The notes under the pieces are model-generated. The model was not told where the DNA came from, did no database searches, and worked only from the letters and a program-made list of their open reading frames with translations. From Bacillota bacterium (GTDB taxonomy: Bacteria; Bacillota; Clostridia; Oscillospirales; Ruminococcaceae), in the NCBI GenBank assembly GCA_023413185.1, contig JAEZQD010000077.1, positions 1 to 31,492 of the forward strand: a stretch of 31,492 bases of DNA. Direction: 5' to 3'. Positions 15,129 to 22,674 of the stretch are shown piece after piece. Each line of letters begins with the position of its first letter. Positions within the stretch are counted from its first letter, which is position 1. Both the position numbers and the translations under genes were made by a program.

Positions 15129-15459
15129 TTGCTAGCGTAGAATGGTAACGGCTTCGCCGTTTGCTTTGGTTGGGGCGCCAAACGCGCTTCAAACAGTCAG
15201 ACGGCGAATTTGTTCCGTTTTTGGTTCGTTTACTGACTAATCTTTGTATTCTGTTCCATCACAACCTCTTTCGTAATTCATCAAATTTTGAATTAATTAA
15301 AGCAAGAGGTTACTCTCCGTTTTTGGTTTTTGGCGCGTTATTCATGCGGTATACCTATCTGTTGTATTATTGAAGGTTGGTATTTGCACGCCCGCTGCCT
15401 TAAGCCCTACCCATTGGAGATTGACTTGTGTCAGGCTATATGTGAAAGGGATGAACCGC
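15129..15459 (+). other. 330-base non-coding gap inside the ABC operon, with inverted and direct repeats
   Basis: No convincing gene. AACGGC/GCCGTT (15148-15162) forms a small hairpin close to the binding-protein stop. AGTCAG (15195-15200) and CTGACT (15233-15238), with CGAA/TTCG inside them, can form a larger one. TCCGTTTTTGGTT occurs twice, near 15214-15226 and 15316-15328. The structures could lower read-through or process the mRNA so that the binding protein is made in excess over the permeases. Confidence 0.4.
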
Positions 15460-16173
15460 ATGTTTTCTGCTACCGGGGCGTTTGCCTTATTTAAATGGGA
15501 GGCGCTGTTTCGGGACTGGCCCGTTTTTGCACAGGGATTTGCCTACACCCTGCTGATTGCCGCGGGAGCCTTAACCCTGGCACTTGCGCTGGGCGTTATA
15601 TTCGGTATGTTTTCAACCTCCTCTGTGGGTATTTTGCGGGTCATCTCCCGTATATTTGTCGAGGTATTTCAAAACACACCGCTGCTTATTCAGGTGTTTT
15701 TCCTGTTTAACGGACTTCCGCTTTTGGGCATCATTCTGGATGTCACCACCATCGGCATACTGGGCGTGGGAATATACCACGGTGCTTACATATCAGAGGT
15801 TGTTCGTTCCGCGATCGGTTCCATTAAGCGCGGTCAGTTTGAGGCCGCCTATTCACAGGGATTTAACTATTGGCAGACGATGCGCTACATCATACTGCCT
15901 CAGGCACAAAAGATTATGCTGCCGCCCCTTACGATGCAGGCGGTAAACCTTATTAAGAATACCGCAGTCGTCGCCATCATCTCGGGTGCCGACATTATGT
16001 TCACCGCAAAATCCTGGTCGAGCGGCAACATTTACTACGGTCCCGCTTATGTTGCGGCGGGCATATTGTATTTTATCATCTGCTTTCCGCTTGCCACCTT
16101 TGCAAAACGCATGGAGGACAACACAAAGTTTGCTCCGGTAAAAGAGGGCAAAAGCGCTGCGGCTGCACGCTAA
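15460..16173 (+). CDS. amino-acid ABC transporter permease (first)
   Basis: Inner-membrane permease of the HisM/GlnP type (237 residues, about five to six membrane helices). QNTPLLIQVFFLF (71-83) is the family signature after helix 2, and the cytoplasmic EAA loop FEAAYSQGFNYWQT (127-140) contacts the ATPase. The ATG at 15460 follows AAAGGG with a good gap; an ATG three codons earlier abuts that ribosome site, and the longer open frame (from 15370) has no ribosome site. It lies 332 bases after the binding protein, an unusually wide gap for such an operon, and 48 bases before the second permease start. Confidence 0.9.
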   Translation: MFSATGAFALFKWEALFRDWPVFAQGFAYTLLIAAGALTLALALGVIFGMFSTSSVGILRVISRIFVEVFQNTPLLIQVFFLFNGLPLLGIILDVTTIGILGVGIYHGAYISEVVRSAIGSIKRGQFEAAYSQGFNYWQTMRYIILPQAQKIMLPPLTMQAVNLIKNTAVVAIISGADIMFTAKSWSSGNIYYGPAYVAAGILYFIICFPLATFAKRMEDNTKFAPVKEGKSAAAAR

Positions 16174-16221
16174 AAGCACTGTTGTCGTTTGAAATCTATA
16201 AACATGGAAAGTTGGGATACA

Positions 16222-16863
16222 ATGAAAGAGCTGTTTACGCCAAACAATATCGCGTTTATGCTTAAGGGCTTACAGCTTACTTTATATATATCGGTAATCT
16301 CAATCGGGCTAAGCATGGTGTTCGGAACTGTTTTGGGTGTGCTTAGAAGCTCGGTCGGCGGCGTATTGGGTAAGCTTGCCGCGGTATACATTGAGGTTGT
16401 ACGAAACATCCCCAACCTGTTGTGGATCTACGTGGTCTTTATCGCATTTCGCCTGCCCTCGCTGCAAGCGGGAATCGTCAGCTTTACCATCTTCACGACG
16501 GCGGCAATAGCCGAGATTGTGCGTGGCGGTCTGAACTCCGTGGGCAAAGGGCAATGGGAAGCGGCGCGTTCACAGGGCTTTAATACGGTTCAGGTGCTTA
16601 TCAATGTCATTCTGCCCCAGGCGCTGCGCAGCATGGTTCCTGCACTGGTATCGCAGTTTGTGACGGTGATTAAGGACACCTGCTTCTTGTGGTCGGTTGT
16701 CGCAATTCAGGAGTTCACCGGTCAGGTCACCATCCTGATGGGACGGTATTACCGGGTGGATCAGATCTTTATGCTGTACGGCATACTTGCTCTGGTATAC
16801 TTTGTAATCAACTACGCAATCTCGAGCTTCTCTCGCTGGCTGCATAATAAATGGGCTTACTAA
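16222..16863 (+). CDS. amino-acid ABC transporter permease (second)
   Basis: Second permease of the uptake system, 213 residues, with about five membrane helices. VVRNIPNLLWIY (59-70) and the EAA loop WEAARSQGF (112-120) are intact. The ATG at 16222 follows GGAAAG with a 9-base gap. Alternative in-frame starts upstream (16189, 16204) lack a clear ribosome site. Two different permeases (heterodimer), one ATPase and one lipoprotein make up the standard composition of a polar amino-acid importer. A strong terminator follows. Confidence 0.9.
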   Translation: MKELFTPNNIAFMLKGLQLTLYISVISIGLSMVFGTVLGVLRSSVGGVLGKLAAVYIEVVRNIPNLLWIYVVFIAFRLPSLQAGIVSFTIFTTAAIAEIVRGGLNSVGKGQWEAARSQGFNTVQVLINVILPQALRSMVPALVSQFVTVIKDTCFLWSVVAIQEFTGQVTILMGRYYRVDQIFMLYGILALVYFVINYAISSFSRWLHNKWAY

Positions 16864-16890
16864 TACCTTTTTGCTCACAGAATAACGTAA

Positions 16891-16932
16891 AAGGACTGCA
16901 CCTTGGTAACGCCATGATGCAGTCCTGTTTTT
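16891..16932 (+). terminator. intrinsic terminator of the ABC transporter operon
   Basis: AGGACTGCA (16892-16900) pairs perfectly with TGCAGTCCT (16918-16926), followed by GTTTTTAT. It also lies at the 3' end of the convergent minus-strand DtxR gene and may serve both. Confidence 0.85.
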
Positions 16933-16945
16933 ATGCTTAATGGGC

Positions 16946-17329
16946 TTAGTGCGTTTCGGGCACGGCGTCCATATACTCCTTCATCGCGAGCACCGAATCG
17001 GTGCTGATGACATGCTCGATGGCACACGCATCAAGGTCCGCGGTAACGGGGTCGATGTGGAGCACCTGTGTAAAAAAGGCAAGGATGGTCTGATGCTTCT
17101 TGGAGGTTGCCTCAGCAATATTCCGACCCTTAGCGGTGAGATAAATCTCCTTATACGGCTCGTAGATAACAAGCTTTTTGTCCGCAAGCGAGCTCATCGC
17201 GCTGGTGGTGCTTGCCTTGGTTACACCCAGTCGCTTGGCTATGTCGGAGATGCGCGCGCCCTTGCCGTCGAGAGAAAGCTCGAAGATTGCTTCGAGGTAG
17301 TTTTCCATTGTGAACGTCAGTTTGTGCAT
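16946..17329 (-). CDS. short DtxR/MntR-family metal-dependent regulator
   Basis: Iron- or manganese-responsive repressor of 127 residues without the C-terminal SH3-like domain of long DtxR proteins. The winged helix is about residues 1-70 (ISDIAKRLGVTKASTTSAMS is the recognition region) and the dimerisation domain follows. Candidate metal ligands fall at nearly the same numbers as in DtxR: C102, E105 and H106 (ACAIEHVIS), plus H79. The residue equivalent to DtxR M10 is Asn10 here (TMENYLE), and E83 and H98 are not conserved. The Cys points to iron-type rather than MntR-type binding, but the metal is not certain. ATG 17329 has GGGAGG 8 bases upstream; the longer open frame lacks one. No metal transporter is next to it. 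Confidence 0.85.
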   Translation of the reverse strand: MHKLTFTMENYLEAIFELSLDGKGARISDIAKRLGVTKASTTSAMSSLADKKLVIYEPYKEIYLTAKGRNIAEATSKKHQTILAFFTQVLHIDPVTADLDACAIEHVISTDSVLAMKEYMDAVPETH

Positions 17330-17372
17330 TCTACCGCCTCCCATGCAGGGAATTCTATGGTGAGCTTTTTTT

Positions 17373-17402
17373 ATTATAACGCACACAACTGGAAAAGCGC
17401 AA
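17373..17402 (-). promoter_or_regulatory. promoter of the DtxR-family gene
   Basis: On the minus strand TTGCGC (17402-17397), 18 bases, TATAAT (17378-17373). The -10 box is perfect. It lies about 45 bases before the start codon. Confidence 0.55.
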
Positions 17403-17482
17403 CGAAAAGATTGTCAATTTTCTAGCAATTTTTGCGCATTTTCTGCCTGAAACAGTAGCTGCAACCCGAGCAAACCAACCAG

Positions 17483-18409
17483 TTACTCGAACACAGTTTC
17501 CACCAGCTTTGGGCAGCTGTCGGGGGAGTACCGGAATCTGTCGATATGACCCTCCGTTAAATAGTAATGGCAGGAGGGTGTATAAAAACCCGGTTCAAAT
17601 GCATCAACGATAATAAGCTTCACCTTCATCTTCTCGGGGAGCAGTGATTTTATGTAAACGCTTGCGTGCTGTCCCGCATATACCTCGTCTTTTAGCTCCG
17701 CAAGCCCTGCAAAATTCGGTGTGAGTTCCACAAACACCCCGTAATCCTCAACCGATCGTATGATGCCGGCAACCGTCTGCCCGGGCGAAAAGTATGCCGC
17801 GTTGTCCTCCCATGTTCCGAGAAGCTCCTTGTGGGTTAGGCATATTCTACCTACCGCGTCAATACTGCGTACTACCGCAAAGATATCCTGCCCGCAATGA
17901 AAGCGATCTCTGGGGTGCCGAATGCGAGACACCGAGATGCTGTCGATAGGAATCAAGGACGAGATGCCGCACCCCACATCCACAAACGCACCAAACGGCT
18001 CAAGGTGCGTTACTCTGGCAGGGATAATATCGCCGCAGCGCAGGTGGGCTAGGTACTCCTGCCGGCACTCCTCCTGCGCCATCCTGCGCGATAGATAGGC
18101 GATGGGGTTGCCGCCGTCATCGGTACCAAAGCCCGTCACCTTAAAACACACTGCCTTGTTTACCCGCGATATAATGGCAATATCCTTCGTGCTGCCGTCC
18201 TCAATCCCAATTGCTCCTTCACAACGAGGTATAATCCCGCGCATCAGCCCGAGATCTACAACTAGATTGTGCTCATTGTCACACAGCACCGCGCGGGCTT
18301 CCAGTGTTTTATTCTGCGCATACGCGTCCTGAAGTGCGGCAAGGCTGCGCAATCCCTGCCTGTTTTCCGCGCTTTCCCATAGTAGCCCCTCCGGCCTGTA
18401 GCTGCTCAT
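17483..18409 (-). CDS. S1-domain RNA-binding protein
   Basis: A 308-residue protein with S1 (OB-fold) RNA-binding domains: a divergent one at about 34-108, a clear one at 125-193 (GDIIPARVTHLEPFGAFVDV) and another at about 209-275 (GQTVAGIIRSVEDYGVFVEL). It resembles the shortened ribosomal-protein-S1-like proteins of Clostridia rather than full RpsA of four to six domains, and probably binds mRNA or ribosomes in the cytoplasm. GGGAGG lies 10 bases before the ATG. It is followed on the same strand by the DtxR gene, which has its own promoter. A hairpin in the upstream gap (18463-18500) would lie in its mRNA leader if transcription starts further upstream. Confidence 0.85.
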   Translation of the reverse strand: MSSYRPEGLLWESAENRQGLRSLAALQDAYAQNKTLEARAVLCDNEHNLVVDLGLMRGIIPRCEGAIGIEDGSTKDIAIISRVNKAVCFKVTGFGTDDGGNPIAYLSRRMAQEECRQEYLAHLRCGDIIPARVTHLEPFGAFVDVGCGISSLIPIDSISVSRIRHPRDRFHCGQDIFAVVRSIDAVGRICLTHKELLGTWEDNAAYFSPGQTVAGIIRSVEDYGVFVELTPNFAGLAELKDEVYAGQHASVYIKSLLPEKMKVKLIIVDAFEPGFYTPSCHYYLTEGHIDRFRYSPDSCPKLVETVFE

Positions 18410-18911
18410 TTATCGGCGACCTCCCATTTTTGTTTTCCCCATGGTAAGAATCAATTGCTCGGTAAAGCCTCTCTGTCAAACGCCTTAAATACGCAGAGGG
18501 ATTTTTTCCGTATTCCTATTTAAATCAATCGGGCGAAAACACGTTCTGGATTTTTTTGTACTGTTCTTAAACCAAACCGTGGGCTTTGTCCGAAGGCAAT
18601 TGACTATTACAAGCTGTGTAGTACGCAGTCATCTAAGAATGTCCGCATCATAATCGTCACAAAAGCCGTCAATTCAAGCGTTTGCTTTGTCGATTCGAAC
18701 ATTTACTAGATAAATGCTACAACATTTATATGATGACTAGCAGGGGGAATAGACCATTGCGCTTGCCGTTTGGAGTGTTTATACTCGGCTTGCGGCAACA
18801 CGGGGATGGTTTGGGCTTTTTGAGCGGCCGAGAGGCTGCGATATTTCTACTAAAAAGGAGCTTAAGGCTGCGAATGGGTTGTTTCATCAAACTGCAATAT
18901 GCGCGGATCTG
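18410..18911. other. 500-base gap without a convincing gene; possible structured RNA near 18751-18840
   Basis: Near 18464-18500 a 7-bp hairpin (CTCTCTG with CAGAGGG) followed by six T residues looks like a plus-strand terminator, although no plus-strand gene precedes it. From 18751 to 18812 three nested helices can form on the plus strand: AGACCAT/ATGGTTT, TTGCCG/CGGCAA and GAGTG/TACTC. A GCGGCC-GAGA-GGCTGC hairpin follows at 18824-18839. A 77-residue open frame here has no ribosome site and is not called. Confidence 0.35.
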
Positions 18912-19277
18912 TTAAAAAACCACCGTGTCTCTGCCACCCGCATTGATGATGATGCTGCGAACCCGTTCTTTGGACTCTTGGGGCGCAACAACCTCCACGA
19001 CGGCATCCTGATTGTGTATATCATCGTCCTGGTCACCCTCTCCCGCAGCATATCCTGCGTCACCACGCATGACGAATGCGGTTGTTCCAACCCCCATTGT
19101 GTTGGGGTACTGTGAGTTAATGGCAGGCGCAAAAGCAAAGAAGTTTTCATCACCATCTTCGCTTTTCGGTGCGATCAGCTTAATTTCCATAACAGGGCAC
19201 TCTGATTCGCGAATGCGCTTGATGCAGGCCTCAGCACGCTCAACGCTATCAAAACGGGTTCTGATTAAGATATCCAT
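18912..19277 (-). CDS. conserved-looking protein of unknown function (121 aa)
   Basis: I do not recognise this protein. It starts with AGGAG 7 bases before the ATG, so it is probably real. The N-terminal half (about 1-37) reads as strand-helix-strand (MDILIRTRFDSVERAEACIKR), and the C-terminal part (VVEVVAPQESKERVRSIIIN, about 92-111) reads similarly, which suggests a ferredoxin-like or YflT-like two-half alpha/beta fold. The two halves are joined by an acidic, flexible segment (GEGDQDDDIHN). The ending INAGGRDTVVF resembles small domains where a Gly-rich turn follows the last helix. It has no signal peptide or membrane segment. It is divergent from the DUF951-prfA group. Confidence 0.7.
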   Translation of the reverse strand: MDILIRTRFDSVERAEACIKRIRESECPVMEIKLIAPKSEDGDENFFAFAPAINSQYPNTMGVGTTAFVMRGDAGYAAGEGDQDDDIHNQDAVVEVVAPQESKERVRSIIINAGGRDTVVF

Positions 19278-19398
19278 ACGGTTACTCCTTTGTGTTTTGA
19301 TGTGTTCATAAAATACTGTGATTCATCAATTATTCTGTCCGCTCTTTGCCATATTAACAGCATATACAACCCGCCAATTTATTCAGATGCAGACCGAA

Positions 19399-19497
19399 AA
19401 ATCAAATAAACTTATGACGAATACGGTAAAGATAGCCGCACAAGCAAACCAATCGGGAATACAAACCGTATTGCCAACCCGATAAAAGGTTTGATTT
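19399..19497. repeat. interleaved inverted repeats upstream of the DUF951 promoter
   Basis: AAATCAAA (19399-19406) pairs with TTTGATTT (19490-19497). Inside it, AATACGGT (19420-19427) pairs with ACCGTATT (19465-19472), and ATCGGG (19452-19457) pairs with CCCGAT (19478-19483). The last two are interleaved, as in a pseudoknot. The region lies between divergent genes and its right arm covers the -35 box at 19491. Confidence 0.45.
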
Positions 19498-19520
19498 ATG
19501 ACTGATTTTAGTGGTATAAT
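19491..19520 (+). promoter_or_regulatory. promoter of the DUF951-prfA group
   Basis: TTGATT (19491-19496), 18 bases, TATAAT (19515-19520). The -10 box is perfect, and transcription would start about 50 bases before the GTG of the DUF951 gene. Confidence 0.65.
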
Positions 19521-19575
19521 AATCGAAAATGATAATTGTTTATGCGCCTAAATATGATGGGGGGAGGTAACGGCT

Positions 19576-19764
19576 GTGGACGTTCGTCCGGGTGACATCC
19601 TGGAGATGAAAAAGAACCATCCCTGCGGGGAAAAGCGCTTCTTGGTAACCCGTTCGGGCATGGACTTTCGCATCCGCTGCCTAAAATGCGGGCGCGAGGT
19701 GCTTGTTGCCCGCGCGAAGATAGAAAAGAACATAAAAAAGATAATCAGGGAGCCGGAGCAGTAG
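19576..19764 (+). CDS. DUF951 family protein
   Basis: A 62-residue protein with the whole DUF951 pattern: VRPGDILEMKKNHPCG at the start, GMDFRIRCLKCGREV in the middle (a Cys-x2-Cys pair at the centre) and a basic end. Length is normal for the family. The role is not established; the compact beta fold with a cysteine pair and many basic residues fits nucleic-acid or zinc binding, which is inference. It starts with GTG, preceded by GGGGAGG. In many Firmicutes it lies beside translation or replication genes; here it is 60 bases ahead of prfA in the same direction. Confidence 0.88.
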   Translation: MDVRPGDILEMKKNHPCGEKRFLVTRSGMDFRIRCLKCGREVLVARAKIEKNIKKIIREPEQ

Positions 19765-19824
19765 CTGCGCTTGTTACTTAATACAATTTAAACCGATATA
19801 TTACCGGAAAGGCATGACGATAGA

Positions 19825-20907
19825 ATGATGTACGACAAGCTGGAGTTTGTAGAGCAGCGCTATAACGAGATAAACGACCGACTGATGCAGCCGGGTATTG
19901 CCAACGATCAGGAGGCATACAAGTCGCTGATGAAGGAGTATAAATCACTTACCCCCGTTGTGGAAAAGTACAAGGAATACGCCAGTGCAAAGGCGGATTT
20001 GGATGAAGCAAGAGAGATGCTCGACGCGGGCGGTCTCGAGAAGGACTTCCGTGCCATGGTAGAGGAGCAGCTTGTTGATAGCAAGCAACGGCTCGAAACC
20101 CTAACCGATGAGCTTCGGATGTTGCTTCTGCCCCGAGACCCCAACGACGACAAGAACGTTATCATCGAAATTCGTGGCGGCGCGGGCGGCGAGGAGGCGG
20201 CTTTGTTTGCAAACTCGCTGATGCGCATGTATACCATGTATGCCGAAAAGAAACGCTACAAGTGGGAGATCCTTAACGTCAACGAGACCGAGCTTGGCGG
20301 CATTAAGGAGGTTAGCTTCAGCATCGAGGGGGACGGCGCGTATTCTCGCTTTAAGTATGAAAGCGGCGTACACCGCGTACAGCGTGTGCCCGAAACCGAG
20401 ACGCAGGGGCGCATCCACACCTCAACCGTTACCGTTGCGGTGCTGATTGAGGCGGAGGAGGTCGAGCTGGAGATTGCCCCCGGCGACCTGGATATCGCTA
20501 CCTTCCGCGCGAGCGGTGCGGGCGGACAGCACGTAAATAAAACCGATTCGGCTATCCGAATTACCCATCTTCCAACGGGCTTGGTGGTTGAGTGTCAGGA
20601 TGAACGCAGCCAGCACAAAAACAAGGACCGAGCAATGAAGATTTTGAGGTCTCGCTTGCTTGAGGATAAGCGGCGCGCCCAGGAGAGCGAGATTGCCGCG
20701 GAACGCCGCTCGCAGGTAGGCACGGGTGACCGCTCCGAACGCATCCGCACCTATAACTATCCCCAGAAGCGGGTGACCGACCACCGCATCGGACTAACCT
20801 TATATCGCATCGACGAGATTTTAAACGGAGACATTGATGAGGTTGTTGACGCGCTGACCACCTACGATCAGGCGGAAAAGCTCAAGAATATGGGCGAGGA
20901 ACAGTAA
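19825..20907 (+). CDS. prfA: peptide chain release factor 1
   Basis: Class I release factor of 360 residues that recognises UAG and UAA at the ribosomal A site and triggers peptide release. The stop-codon-reading PxT motif is PET (189-191) and the catalytic GGQ is at 233-235 inside SGAGGQHVNKTDSAIRITH. The N-terminal coiled coil and the QDERSQHKNKD segment are standard. PxT rather than SPF distinguishes it from RF2. The ATG at 19825 (a second ATG follows directly) is preceded by GGAAAGG at a rather long distance. The usual partner prmC, which methylates the GGQ glutamine, is not in the immediate neighbourhood. Five bases separate it from the next gene. Confidence 0.97.
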   Translation: MMYDKLEFVEQRYNEINDRLMQPGIANDQEAYKSLMKEYKSLTPVVEKYKEYASAKADLDEAREMLDAGGLEKDFRAMVEEQLVDSKQRLETLTDELRMLLLPRDPNDDKNVIIEIRGGAGGEEAALFANSLMRMYTMYAEKKRYKWEILNVNETELGGIKEVSFSIEGDGAYSRFKYESGVHRVQRVPETETQGRIHTSTVTVAVLIEAEEVELEIAPGDLDIATFRASGAGGQHVNKTDSAIRITHLPTGLVVECQDERSQHKNKDRAMKILRSRLLEDKRRAQESEIAAERRSQVGTGDRSERIRTYNYPQKRVTDHRIGLTLYRIDEILNGDIDEVVDALTTYDQAEKLKNMGEEQ

Positions 20908-20912
20908 TACAG

Positions 20913-21938
20913 ATGAAAACACAGCTGATTCATATAGACAGGGATTGCCCCCAGCAGCATCTGGTGGATGCGGCGGGCAGTCTGCTTGCAGGGGGTTCGC
21001 TCGTTGCAATCCCCACCGAGACCGTGTATGGGCTGGCGGCAAACGCGCTGGATGAACAAGCGGTTTGCGCTATCTTTGCCGCAAAGGGCAGACCGCAGGA
21101 TAACCCGCTGATTGTTCATATCGCCGATATCGACGACCTAACGCCACTGATTGAGCATCTGCCGCCGCAGGCGAAGATGCTTGCCGAGGCGTTTTGGCCG
21201 GGACCGCTAACCATCATTCTTCCGCGCGCAAAGGCGGTTCCCGATGTCGTCTCTGCGGGGCTTGATACCGTCGCGGTGCGCATGCCATCTCATCCTGTGG
21301 CTCGCGCCATCATCCGCGCTGCGGGTGTGCCACTTGCCGCCCCGTCGGCGAACCGTTCCGGCAGCCCCAGTCCAACCACCGCGGAGCATGTACTGCAGGA
21401 CATGGACGGCATAATCCCACTGGTTGTAGACGGCGGCGCATGCGGTGTGGGTGTAGAATCCACCGTGCTGTCTCTGGCCAATGACACGCCGGTTATCCTT
21501 CGCCCCGGTGTCATCACCAAGGAGCAGCTCGAGGCGGTTATCGGTGCCGTAGGCATAGACGGTGGGGTGCTCGCCCGAGTATCGGATGCGGTGAAAGCCA
21601 GCTCCCCGGGCATGAAGTACAAGCACTATGCACCCCGTGCAAAGGTCTATATGGTGGAGGGGGAAGACGATCGGTTCTACAATTATGTTAACTCAAAAAC
21701 CGACGCTGTCGCCCTTTGTTTTGAAGAAGACAATCCACACCTGACGATAGATTATGTTAACTACGGCGCGCAGGATGATTCCGACTCGCAGGCGAGACAC
21801 CTTTTTGACGCGCTGCGTGAGCTTGACCGAAAGGGTGCAACAATTGTCTATGCAAGGGCACCGAAAAAGACCGGTGTCGGGCTTGCGGTGTATAACCGTC
21901 TGCTTCGCGCGGCCGGTTTTGACGTAATTGAACTATAG
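20913..21938 (+). CDS. tsaC: L-threonylcarbamoyladenylate synthase (Sua5 type)
   Basis: Makes threonylcarbamoyl-AMP from threonine, bicarbonate and ATP, the first step of the t6A37 modification of ANN-reading tRNAs. The 341-residue length and two domains identify the long Sua5 form. The YrdC domain (about residues 10-200) has PTETVYGLAANA, AAKGRPQDNPL and SANRSGSPSPT. The linker motif SPGMKYKHYAPRA begins near residue 230 and a C-terminal Sua5 domain follows. The start is 5 bases after prfA, so the two are co-transcribed and perhaps translationally coupled. It is followed by coaE after 20 bases. Confidence 0.95.
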   Translation: MKTQLIHIDRDCPQQHLVDAAGSLLAGGSLVAIPTETVYGLAANALDEQAVCAIFAAKGRPQDNPLIVHIADIDDLTPLIEHLPPQAKMLAEAFWPGPLTIILPRAKAVPDVVSAGLDTVAVRMPSHPVARAIIRAAGVPLAAPSANRSGSPSPTTAEHVLQDMDGIIPLVVDGGACGVGVESTVLSLANDTPVILRPGVITKEQLEAVIGAVGIDGGVLARVSDAVKASSPGMKYKHYAPRAKVYMVEGEDDRFYNYVNSKTDAVALCFEEDNPHLTIDYVNYGAQDDSDSQARHLFDALRELDRKGATIVYARAPKKTGVGLAVYNRLLRAAGFDVIEL

Positions 21939-21958
21939 TCGACAAAAGGCGGTGCGAA

Positions 21959-22552
21959 ATGGGTAAACTGATTATTGTAGGTCTTACCGGTCCGACCGGT
22001 GCGGGCAAGACGACGGTTTCAAAGCTGCTGACACAAAACGGGTATCGCATTATCGATGCGGATTTGGTTGCGCGCGAGGTGGTGCTACCGGGTACACCAT
22101 GCCTCGCCGAGATACAGAATGTGTTTGGGCAGGTCGTTGTAAACGAGGGCGGCACACTAAACCGCCGCGCACTGGGAGCGGTGGTGTTTTCCGACAAACA
22201 GAAGCTCAAACAGCTCGAAGGCATACTGTATCCAGCCATCCTTGCACGCATTAACGAGATGCTTGCGCAATGCGAGCAGGAAGGGGAAACGCTCGTCATT
22301 CTTGACGCGCCGACGCTGCTTGAGAGCGGAGCTGACAGCCTGTGCGACTACATTATTGTCGTCATGGCGCCGCAAAGCGCCAGACTGATGCGTATTATTG
22401 CGCGCGACAACCTCACCTTTGAGCAGGCGATGCAGCGCATCTCCGCCCAGCAAGGCGACTCCTTTTACCTTGCTAGCGCGGACTACGTTGTGGATAACGG
22501 TACCCCCAGCCCGGATTATGGTGCATTGCTCGGTTGGTTAAAGCAGATATAA
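21959..22552 (+). CDS. coaE: dephospho-CoA kinase
   Basis: Catalyses the last step of coenzyme A synthesis, phosphorylation of the ribose 3'-hydroxyl of dephospho-CoA with ATP, in the cytoplasm. The protein is 197 residues, the usual length. The P-loop is GPTGAGKT (11-18), slightly different from the common GGIGSGKS form. IIDADLVAREVV gives the substrate-binding aspartates, and LDAPTLLESG and MRIIARDNLTFEQAMQRISAQ (the CoaE lid/RxxxRD region) confirm the family. AAAGGCGG lies shortly before the ATG. It lies between tsaC and an M18 aminopeptidase, a housekeeping cluster. Confidence 0.93.
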   Translation: MGKLIIVGLTGPTGAGKTTVSKLLTQNGYRIIDADLVAREVVLPGTPCLAEIQNVFGQVVVNEGGTLNRRALGAVVFSDKQKLKQLEGILYPAILARINEMLAQCEQEGETLVILDAPTLLESGADSLCDYIIVVMAPQSARLMRIIARDNLTFEQAMQRISAQQGDSFYLASADYVVDNGTPSPDYGALLGWLKQI

Positions 22553-22674
22553 TGTAAAATTTCGCGCGGAAATCTGGTACTAAACGCAAACGAAACGGCA
22601 ACAATGATACCATCCGCGACTGATAATACTGATAGGTTGATTTGGATTAAATTGACCGGAAAGGCCTGACACAG

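Noticed and set aside
15161..15373. 70-residue open frame between the binding protein and permease genes
   Set aside because: No ribosome site and composition unlike its neighbours.
18682..18915. 77-residue open frame in the 500-base gap
   Set aside because: No ribosome site, no recognisable domain, and unusual composition.
19525..19543. Fur-box-like sequence just after the DUF951 promoter
   Set aside because: Only about 13 of 19 positions agree and the right half is poor. A housekeeping operon is not an expected Fur target.
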